Source: Parachlorella kessleri
Taxonomy: Eukaryota; Chlorophyta; Trebouxiophyceae; Chlorellales; Chlorellaceae
Direction: 5' to 3'
Length of the DNA: 16,351 nt
Assembly (NCBI GenBank): GCA_001598975.1
Contig: BBXU01000747.1
Location: 1-16,351, forward strand
The notes under the pieces are model-generated. The model did not search any database. It was given only the letters and a program-made list of their open reading frames with translations, and was not told the DNA's origin. Of the stretch, positions 1 to 7,581 are shown one piece after another. The translations under genes and the position numbers were made by a program. The first letter of the stretch is position 1. Each line of letters starts with the position of its first letter.

Positions 1-140
1 CACAGCCAGGTCTGGGAGACGTTCATGCCTTGCCAGCCTCTCCAGCCCGAGGCAGCCATGGCACCCATATGGATTGACGCCCAGGCAACACTTGAGCGGC
101 ACTAGCGGCCAAATCCTGAGTGATGGTGGTGCTTGCAGTA

Positions 141-178
141 AATAAATAAATAAGTACGCCCAGGCCTCGCCTTATTTA
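141..178 (-). mobile_element. Short (TTTA)n-tailed retroposed fragment, copy R1
   Basis: Thirty-eight bp on the minus strand containing GGCGAGGCCTGGGCGTA followed by a (TTTA)n tail. It is flanked on both sides by the 8-bp direct repeat TTGCAGTA (133-140 and 179-186), as expected of a target-site duplication. It has no coding capacity. Confidence 0.7.
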
Positions 179-374
179 TTGCAGTAGAGGGCCACACCTG
201 CACGGCATCTCTCGTGCAGGTCCAACACCAAATGCATTTGAGGATGGGCTCCGACGAGGAGACAACAAGGAGAAGAACCATTAATATGTTTATAGGCCAA
301 GGCCTCAAGCTTGAAAACACCTTGGGAGCACAGCTGCAGCCGTGCCTTCAAGGGTGCACGGGCCAGGCATTGGG

Positions 375-440
375 GGAAGTCGGCCGCAGCTTACCGGGGT
401 CGACCAAGTGATTTTTGCATAGGGTGCCACCATGCAAAAA
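375..440. repeat. Two-copy stem-loop element, copy 1
   Basis: The first 30 bp (375-404) are identical to 5539-5568. A stem follows: TTTTTGCAT (412-420) pairs with ATGCAAAAA (432-440) around a loop containing GGTGCCA. The opposite strand contains GGTAAGC, a splice-donor-like string. No coding role is seen. Confidence 0.75.
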
Positions 441-1608
441 CCCAGCCTGTGCAGACACGTAGTAAGAAGCCAGATTTACAGCAGCATCTGGGCAGCTGGA
501 GCATTTGGCAAGATTAGCCGGAGCCACGAAGCAAGCACAACTTTGGCATGATCAGCAGGCGAACAGGAGCAGCACCGGGCGCGGAGTTGGCCTGGGAGCA
601 TTAATAGCAGACACACCAGCAAATGGTTGAGAGAGCAGCAGCGGGTCCTGCCAAAATGCCGTGCATATCGTTGAAGTTCCATTTGCTGGCGCTCAACTGG
701 TAAGGATGTTCACCAGTCGCGGTGTACCAGGCCGTACCACGCGTGAGATGAACAGCAGGCAGGATATACTGAGGGCCACTACTTCAACATGGTTGCAGGA
801 CTACTGAGCTCTTTGCTGGTAGGCCTTTCTGCCACAGCTCTTGCCGGCGCAATAGATGGAGGCTCTCTGTAGGCAAGAGCAGAAGCAGCTTGGGTGCAGT
901 GCGAATGAATTGGGAGGGCATGGAGCAGCTTGCACTGTTGCCAAGCAGCGCAGGCGAGCTGCCCTTGTGAAAGCTGGACCGCGAGCCCCTGGCCCCGCAG
1001 CAAGTGAGCGGTGAGTGCTGATCCTCCAAGCTGGCAAAGCTACTGCTGAAAATGGAGCAACTACCTTGGCTTTGGCTATGGAGTGTCACATCAAGTGGGG
1101 AACTGGGCTGGCATTACAAGACAAGTTTGTTATACCCGAGTAGAGTAGACGTGGTGCGTGACAAGGTCGTACTTTTCAGTCACCGCATCCTGCCAGGATG
1201 CGGTGACCAGGCTGGCTATTGCTTGACGGCTCGTGTGCATGAGGCAGCTGGTAAAAATGTGGTATGTTGTGCAGTTGGTCCATCCCTGGCGTGTGTGAGC
1301 GCGCCCATGCCCACCTGGCATTTGTTGTCTCTCGTTACTAGCAACCTCAGACATGCGAGGCACAACAACCAGCGATGGCCCGGCTGCAGTTGGAAACCGT
1401 GATGTCAGGTAAAGGCAGCATGGTGGCCACCCGGTGGTCCCTGAGCCTCGCTGAGGTTTAGCAGGCCAGGTGGGCGGTAGCGAGCTCCATCATACTCGTG
1501 GGAGCTGTCTGTCTTCCAGGACAGGCCCTAGGGAAGTTGCTGGCGATGGTGCTGTCTGACCTATGAGGGTGAGAGTGGAGGGGTGGGCGGGTGGGAACGC
1601 TGGTGCCA

Positions 1609-2427
1609 GTACACTTTGCGGCTGGAACTGTTCAGCATGCATATCGGGGCAAAGTAGGGCATGACCGGACTGGCGGACACTGTACTGGGGCACTCCGAGC
1701 CCCGCTCCAGTTGCAAGGTATATGTACAGTTTTGTGCCAGGCATTTTCTGTTATAGTATGCACCTTCCATTATGGTACGGCATGATAGGGCATGGCTACG
1801 GGTTCCAACAGGCACTTTGTTGCACACATTCTCAATGGAGGCTATTTCCTAATACCAATGGGTACACCTGCAACATGGTGCCTATGTCGAATGCAGATAC
1901 CCAAACTAGCCAGCAGCAAGGCAGCGACACAATGAGGAAGCAGCAGCCAAGCAACATACAAGCAGGGAGACCTGAGGCAGTGGCAGGCAGTAACAGCGCG
2001 GTACCTGTAGGTACAGTGGTGGTGTAAGGACAGAGGGCACGAAGAGAGGAACACCGTAAGGTTACTATTGAGTACTCGGCAGGTATGGATAAACAAACGC
2101 ACCATATTGTACAGTCAATTCTGGTATGCAATGTGTACCTGTGCAAATCAACAGCCTCTGGGTACAATGCTCTGCCAGAGACAGCTTTTGGTGGCATGGT
2201 GATCTGACTCAGACAACATAAAAACATGCTGACTGTTCTGCTTGAGATGGGGGTTTTGAATTCTCCACGGTCCATTTGTGCTTGCTAGCTGTCAGGTCAT
2301 ACCTCTATCTGAATTACAACGTTGTCTTACATATCTTATCATGGCATGCAAGTTTGTACACAGTACACCTCATGACTTTGGCGTTTGGGGTAATTGTACG
2401 CATGTACATGTCAGTACGGAGTAGTAC
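1609..2427. other. GTAC-rich tract
   Basis: Seventeen GTAC tetramers start at 1609, 1682, 1724, 1775, 1862, 2001, 2011, 2072, 2109, 2135, 2162, 2356, 2363, 2396, 2404, 2414 and 2424; about three are expected by chance. The last six fall within 72 bp. GTAC is the core recognised by SBP-domain factors in plants and algae. No supportable gene lies here. Confidence 0.5.
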
Positions 2428-3139
2428 AAGACATTGTGTTGCATCGCAGCTTGGATTATACACAGCTTTACTGCACTACAGCTGTATATAATCTGGAGAG
2501 ATGATGAGGTGCACCTGCTTTATCGTAAGTGTTGGTCTGCCAGGGCATCACCCCCTGCCAGTTCAGAGCAAAAAGTGGAGATTCCAAGCAGTTGTTGGCG
2601 CTAGCTTGGATTGTCGTAACAGTTGAGAACAATGCGAACACTGTCCAGTAGCGCTCAGCGTCCTACAACACATGTGTGTGTACAGTCTGGGTTACAACCC
2701 GGGTGGTTTTAATCATTCGGCCTGCAGCAGAGGGGGGCATACCAGTGAACGTGTTTTTATGAGACCAGCTTTCCCGTCGTGCACTACCGCGTCGCAGGTG
2801 CAGTGCATATTGCTCTTCAAATACTCCTGCTATATGAATTCTGTCATCCCTCATTACTCGCATTTCCAAGGCATCCAATTTGCGCACTTTGCTCAACTCA
2901 CCAAGCGCTGGAGGCGTCGTCCATTGTTAATGTAGGCTACGCTTGAAGCCTCAGCCTGCATAGGTGGTGTGCATGCAACGGCCCAAGTCAATGTCGCAGC
3001 ATTTGTAGCTTTGACCACAAGCACAGTGTTGTGTACAATCAATCACTGGTTGTCCTCCCTTGAAAAGCCCCACAATGTACGATCATGCATGGGCGTCTTT
3101 TATCTCACATGCAACCAATCCTACCGGAACTACAACCAG

Positions 3140-3173
3140 CCCTGCTCCCTTGCTTGCCCTGCTCCCTTGCTTG
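3140..3173. repeat. 17-bp tandem duplication
   Basis: CCCTGCTCCCTTGCTTG occurs twice head to tail with no mismatches, in DNA without a recognised gene. Confidence 0.85.
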
Positions 3174-3222
3174 CCCGGAGATTGCGGCAACTACATCGAT
3201 TGAGCAGTGCGCACAACTTCGA

Positions 3223-3250
3223 GGGCGTACTTATTTATTCATTTATTTAT
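3223..3250 (+). mobile_element. Short (TTTA)n-tailed fragment, copy R2
   Basis: Contains GGGCGTACTTATTTATT plus CATTTATTTAT. Flanks carry a 5-bp direct repeat TTCGA (3218-3222, 3250-3254), an 8-bp direct repeat ACTTCGAG (3216-3223, 3261-3268) and a 10-bp inverted repeat ACAACTTCGA/TCGAAGTTGT (3213-3222, 3251-3260), so the insertion boundary is ambiguous. It lacks the GGCCT part seen in the other copies. Confidence 0.5.
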
Positions 3251-3311
3251 TCGAAGTTGTACTTCGAGTTCCATCCTTGGCTGAGGGCCAACAACAACTT
3301 GCCTTATTGAC
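3243..3311 (-). other. Gene 2 tail exon extension and stop inside a repeat tail
   Basis: Reading past position 3312 adds VNKASCCWPSAKDGTRSTTS then N, K and a TAA at 3245-3243. That TAA falls within the AATAAATAAATG tail of a short repeat, which also supplies AATAAA strings usable as a poly(A) signal. The alternative is splicing at the weak donor GTCAAT (3311); I found no following exon of the same type to the left. Confidence 0.4.
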
Positions 3312-5380
3312 GTTAGTAATACTGCCACCTCCCAGGGCGGCATTGTTATTGTTCTGCACACAGGAAGAGAAGGGAATGTCAATATGCGTGCTGCAGGTCA
3401 GGGCATGCACAGTTCTACATCATTGCCATTGTTCTCACAAAGGCTGCGCAGCACAGCAGAAAGGAGAGGCAGATGCTTCGGCCGCGTGTCCACTAGTGCA
3501 CAGATGCAGACGGTAGGGCCGCACCAGCCTTGGTGCTAGCTTACCCAGCTATCGTGCTGAGGCAGCGGAGGGGCCCAACCGACATCTACAAGGCCTTACC
3601 TGATATACAGCTGCGGTGGCCTGCTGGTTGATGCTTGTGGATCCACCGCTTGGATTATTGACAATGGCGACATTAGATGCCACCGCCTCGTTGACCTGCG
3701 CCAATGGAGGTCCATGTTGCGACTCATATCTCAGGCATAACAAGATCGTTAGAAAGAGAACTGGCAAGCGATGCAAACAGGTTTGATAGTCACAAATCTT
3801 TAGAGGAAGCGGTATGCAGTTGCAGGCTGCAACGCTACTGCCTATGCCCGACTGAGAGTTTTGCAACCTACGTTTTTTATGCTGCCTCCATCCTTGGCGA
3901 AGTTATTGTTGTTCTGTATGCAAATTAAAGGAGAAGATTACGTAGCAATGTTATGTTTGCACAAGGCCAGCTCTTTCAGGGCATTGCACGTAACAAGTTG
4001 GATCGGTGCATCCGCTATGCGTCATGGGCGTTGGTGGGTGCACAACTGCAACGGCAGAGGCTGCTCAACACTCGCATCCTCAGCACTGTTACTCAACACT
4101 TCACCCACGACCCTGGCTGGTATCCTGTGGCTTTCCTAGGGCCTCACTCACAGCACAGCAGTAGTCGTGCTTGGTGAACTGTGGGCGTATATGGTTCAGC
4201 CCTGCCACTAAACTCACCAGCCACCATTCGAGGCAGAACATGCCATCCATACATCTGCACACAGGTCTCACCTGAACAGCGAGGGCGTTGGCGTTCTGTT
4301 CGATGTTGGTGCTTGTTGATGCACCACTTGGATTTTTCACAACGGCAACGTTAGCTGCCAACGCTTCGTTGATCTGCACATCCTGGTTCACCTTTTATCT
4401 TAGCCAGTTGAGAACAAAACTGAAGACGGACGCCCGACTTTCACAACAGGTTATGAAAAGAATACATACGTCTTCTGTAGCTATTAAACTAGTGGCATGC
4501 TGTGGCAGGCTGCTATGCTGTGCCTGGCCCCGGCCAGGTGCTTTGTAACCTACGTTTTTGATGCTACCGCCATCCTTGGCGAAATTATTGTTGTTCTGCA
4601 TACCAGTAGGTAAAATGATATGGCTTGAAGTCATTGAATGACCAAGGGCAGCTCATGCAGGGCATCGCACGCAGAGACTGGCCCAGTGCATCCAGTGTGT
4701 GCTAACCTGGTGCACCCATGTACCTCAGTCAACGCACAAGTGCAAGGCAAGAGGCTACCATAGTTGGGGTGTACAGCTTTGCTATTGCTACTCAGATTGC
4801 CAGCTGTCATTTGAACCGGAGGACATGGACTACCTGCAAGGTGGTGGCGCTCGCCCACTGGTTGATGTTTGTATTGAAGGTGGGTGGCAACACCTGCACA
4901 GCAGTGCAGCAGCAGCAGCAGGACGCCATCAGCAACGATTTTTCAGCAAAGGGTCCAAGCATCGCGAGCGTACATTAGTCAGGTGCCTGCTCTGTGCTCG
5001 GTAGATGGCCTTGCCAGCTTTAACCATCATGGGATGTTAAGGGTAAGCCATAAGAACCTGGACCTAATAAATGCCCAGCTCACTAGCAACGCGAAGCCCA
5101 GCTTCAGAGGGGGAGCGAGGCAGTAGCACTTACCCCCCGGAGCTTCCTGGTTCCAGCCTCACCCCTGCAAAAGACAAGCATTAGGACTTGGTAGCTTGAG
5201 TGACGCATTTTTGAGTTTTGGTTTTGTGGTCATGTAGTCATGCAGTTCCCTCAACAACCCAAATATCCCCTCCCCTGCTTCCCACATACTTTAGTTGAAA
5301 ATGCGCTGGGCATGTTTCGCATGCACTTACCCCACTACAGCAACGGCCAAGCAGGCAATCAACAGCGCCCTCAACATCAT
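3243..5380 (-). CDS. Small secreted repeat protein, 8 exons, family unknown
   Basis: I do not recognise this family. Joined exons give about 177 residues: 5380-5331, 5164-5134, 4893-4834, 4595-4554, 4373-4272, 3913-3872, 3695-3600 and 3353-3243. Exon 1 encodes a signal peptide (MMLRALLIACLAVAVVG). Exon 2 adds GEAGTRKLRG. The rest alternates a 14-residue NNNN.A..GGSI.N exon with a 32-34 residue exon built on [IV]NEA.A.NVA.V.NPSG.STS...Q.A.A...Q. All junctions agree in phase; after exon 1 all are phase 0. Five of seven acceptors are TGCAG. The alternating polar/aliphatic pattern (I.Q.A.A...Q.N.N.A) recalls curli or beta-solenoid repeats, but that is inference. The 3' end is uncertain: exon 8 may instead splice at 3312. 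Confidence 0.72.
3312..4595 (-). repeat. Duplicated exon pair in gene 2
   Basis: The 42-nt exon occurs three times (4595-4554, 3913-3872, 3353-3312) and the long exon twice (4373-4272, 3695-3600). A partial third long exon (4893-4834) shows NTNINQW. The first two 42-nt copies encode the same peptide, NNNNFAKDGGSIKN, and differ at four positions, all synonymous. The third reads NNNNAALGGGSITN. Introns between each 42-nt exon and its partner are 180 and 176 nt. Intronic sequence before the 42-nt exons is also related (3958-4020 against 4640-4700), so the unit (about 680 bp) duplicated as a block. Confidence 0.8.
4907..4921. repeat. (CAG)5 microsatellite in gene 2 intron 2
   Basis: Five CAG units. 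On the coding (minus) strand they read CTG and sit about 14 nt before the acceptor at 4894, so they form part of the pyrimidine-rich acceptor region. Confidence 0.7.
5134..5380 (-). other. Gene 2 exons 1-2: signal peptide and basic propeptide
   Basis: Exon 1 has two consecutive Met codons at 5380, then LRALLIACLAVAVV, a compact secretion signal. Its donor GTGGG|GTAAGT is phase 2. Exon 2 (5164-5134) is 31 nt, bounded by TTTGCAG and GGGGG|GTAAGT. It completes GG and encodes EAGTRKLRG, a short basic stretch ahead of the repeats that could be a processing site. Phase agreement on both sides is the main support. Confidence 0.72.
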
Positions 5381-5506
5381 GACCTCGGGTTAAGACCCAA
5401 ATGTTAACTAGTCTGGGTAATGTTAACGAAGGCGCGGTGGGCGTTCTGTACTGGGTGTGCGTGAAGCCGGACAACAGATGAGTACGTTTGTGATATCCAT
5501 TTGGGA

Positions 5507-5524
5507 ATTAGTCCATGGACTAAT
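5507..5524. promoter_or_regulatory. 18-bp perfect palindrome upstream of gene 2
   Basis: ATTAGTCCATGGACTAAT is its own reverse complement. It lies about 127-144 bp upstream of the gene 2 ATG, immediately before the two-copy element. It could be a dimeric protein site or a hairpin in a 5' leader. Confidence 0.45.
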
Positions 5525-5538
5525 GGCCATTGACTGGA

Positions 5539-5601
5539 GGAAGTCGGCCGCAGCTTACCGGGGTCGACAGAGTGATTTTTCCATGGTGCCAACATGGAAA
5601 A
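5539..5601. repeat. Two-copy stem-loop element, copy 2, upstream of gene 2
   Basis: Second copy, with the same 30-bp head and a stem TTTTCCATG/CATGGAAAA (5577-5585 and 5593-5601) around a GGTGCCA-type loop. It lies about 160-220 bp upstream of the gene 2 start, in its presumed 5' leader or promoter. Confidence 0.75.
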
Positions 5602-5642
5602 GGCAGTGCGATCGCAACGTGAGCAGTGATTTTTTGGTGAGT

Positions 5643-5658
5643 CCGGGCCCGAGCCCGG
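5643..5658. repeat. GC-rich hairpin
   Basis: CCGGGC-CCGA-GCCCGG forms a six-bp stem between the two-copy element and the hairpin-dense tract. Confidence 0.4.
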
Positions 5659-5750
5659 CGTTGCCATTAAAAGCTTGCAACAAAATTATGAACAAGCTGA
5701 GGTGAACTTGACCGACTATATTAATGCTTTACTATATAAATGACTTTGCT

Positions 5751-6070
5751 GAAGGGAAGTTGCAACTCCCTTCAACTGACCACTTACGCAAAATCATCTG
5801 CTGATTTTGGATACCTCGTGAGGTCTCCTTAGCTTTGATGTGGCAACAGTCGAAGTTGTTGCCGGGGAAACTCCCCCGAAAGGGTTTCACAAGCTTCAAG
5901 CACGTACGCACTTAGGCATACCTGCACCGGTGCCGGTCCGACCAATACCGGGTAGTCGTCAGTCGACACGGCTTATTCACTAAGTTAGCCGCAGCCCTGG
6001 GCTGCGGCTACCCAGGGGTGACGTGAACAAAGAGTCATAAACATCAAGACATATTGATATGTCCAGATGT
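5751..6070 (+). other. Hairpin-dense intergenic tract, possible structured RNA
   Basis: No ORF of note. Successive inverted repeats are GAAGGGA/TCCCTTC (5751-5773), AAAATCA/TGATTTT (5790-5808), GGCAACA/TGTTGCC (5842-5863), GGGG/CCCC (5864-5876) or the GNRA-type CCC-GAAA-GGG (5875-5884), ACCGG/CCGGT (5926-5937), a 12-bp stem TAGCCGCAGCCC/GGGCTGCGGCTA (5986-6010), and a nested stem ACATC..GACATAT/ATATGTC..GATGT (6041-6070). TATATAAA lies just upstream (5734-5741). Strand is a guess from the GAAA tetraloop. I cannot assign it to a known RNA family. Confidence 0.35.
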
Positions 6071-6498
6071 TAATACTATTGCAAGGGAGCTCCAGGTTTG
6101 ACGTCAAGCGTCGACGTTGGACTGATTTCCTGATAAGCCCACATCTAGCATGATTTTTCACATTGAGACATGCTATACTTGCCAAGACTGTTACCTAAAC
6201 ATGTTAGTTTAAGGGCGCTGTCTTGTGCCTGCAATACAGTGTTTCTGCTCACGCATGTATACTGCTAACTTTTTGTCTCAAAACTTGCAGCCTCCGTCAT
6301 ATGATGCATTTTACTCAGTACAGTGCGGTGACTGCAGGCAAAGGCGAAGTTAAACTTCACCCAGTGCTCCCTAAAACACATGGGCCAATGGCAGGAGCCC
6401 CTCCCCCGGTAGTGTGATGTGTTAAAATGGCCAGGCATGAGTCTGGCATGAGCATGCTTGAGACATGCGTCCCAAGTTGTCAAGCAACCACAAAGCGG

Positions 6499-7581
6499 CT
6501 ACATGGACCAGTGGTACACAATCTCCACAGAAGCAGGGGGCATGCAACCTTGCCCCACGGCTCCATCCGTGGCGCCAGCATATAAAGCCTCCTGCTGGTC
6601 AAAGTAGTTCCAGGGCTTGATGAAGAAGTTGGTGTACATGTTGTGTATCAGGGGGATGTCTTCTGAGCGGGGGACATGCTGAAGGCCCATCATGACCCAG
6701 GCCACCAGGTCAGTGTTAGACACGGGCTCACCTACACCCACCAAGGCAGCTGAAGACCATAGTCAAAGGAAGGGAGGCAGTTTTGCTTGGGTGCTGCTTG
6801 CACTCCAGCAACCCCCTTCGGTGATGACTCAGGTTTAGCCAAGCTACATCTTATACTGCGGGTTCTGCTGTGAGGGACCGCCATATGGCCACAAGTAACA
6901 TGTGTGCGGGGAGGCCACCCTTTAACTTCTAACCTGGAAGCTAAACAAGCCAAGCAGAGCGTGCCGACTGACGTCCAGGAGAAGCATGGTACGAGCTGTG
7001 TGCAGGATTTGATGCTAGGGATAGGCCAATTACGCCTCACCATTCATATAGTTGTCCAGTGAGATGATAGGGCTTCCCGGGGTGTAGAAATCGTAAATCG
7101 AAGCATGAGATCGAGACTCATTGTCGGCGTGTTGCGTCACAGCCACATGGTACTTGGTCCAGGCCGCAGCTACAGCAGCAGGCAAGAGGTGATACTGGTG
7201 GGCACTTGTACTGACATGGCATGCAACTCAGTGCTCAAGGCTTGTTGGCAAAAGCAGCAGATTATGAGAGGTATAGTTTGGCTATGTCCAATTTTTGTGC
7301 CATCACACTTCCATCCAAGGTCTCCCATGGTCGTGACAAACCAGCCTTATCATGTCCTACTAAGCGCTTCACGCCAATAAATAGTGGCCCAAACAAACCG
7401 TGCAGAGTCCCTGGTGACCCTCACAAGCTGCACAAGTTCCGCATCAACATAGGCCACTATTACCTTTGGTTACTGGGTGTGTGTCTGGCAGGAGCTGGGC
7501 GGTGGTTACACCATGCACTATGGCGTAGCCCCGGGGTGTTCCCCACTGGTTTGTGGAGTTCTCGTTGACAATATGAAAGCC
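6499..7581 (-). other. CuAO: CuAO exons 19-21: third copper ligand and C-terminus
   Basis: Exon 19 (7581-7464) encodes GFHIVNENSTNQWGTPRGYA. Exon 20 (7169-7041) encodes AAWTKYHVAVTQ and SIYDFYTPGSP. Exon 21 (6731-6499) encodes NTDLVAWVMMGLQHVPRSED, then NFFIKPWNYFD; His in QHVP is the third copper ligand. The protein ends GQGCMPPASVEIVYHWSM before a TAG. Downstream on this strand I saw neither AATAAA nor TGTAA before gene 2, so the poly(A) site is unplaced. Confidence 0.92.

Larger units (their letters stand above)
1..3242. other. No supportable gene
   Basis: Open frames here reach at most 147 codons, and none shows a recognisable motif or a consistent exon chain. A minus frame at 1832-2275 has one hydrophobic stretch but no other support. 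The stretch holds fragment R1, copy 1 of the two-copy element, the GTAC-rich tract and the 17-bp duplication. It may include the 3' region of gene 2. Confidence 0.6.

Noticed and set aside
385..402. GCTTACCGGGG in the two-copy element as a U1-like 5' end, or GATTTTTG as an Sm site
   Set aside because: The rest of the sequence does not follow U1 or any other spliceosomal RNA, and copy 2 has no G after the T run.
1832..2275. 147-codon minus ORF with a hydrophobic stretch
   Set aside because: No motif and no splice partners. The plus strand is also open over part of it, and it lies in the GTAC-rich tract.
2663..2896. Minus ORF (LSKVRKLDALEMRVMRDD...) as a further exon of gene 2
   Set aside because: No module similarity and no phase-consistent acceptor link to exon 8.
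3186..3222. Plus-strand ATTSIEQCAQL resembling the STSTNIEQNANAL module of gene 2 in inverted orientation
   Set aside because: Short, on the wrong strand, and without flanking module sequence; most likely chance.
5748..5920. Resemblance to RNase MRP/P RNA (GCTGAAGG start, GGGGAAACTCCCC, GCACGTACGCAC)
   Set aside because: The conserved core is GAAAGUCCCC-like and needs a matching downstream core strand, which I could not place. The TATA box spacing also does not fit a start at GCTGAAGG. Probably coincidence, pending an Rfam search.
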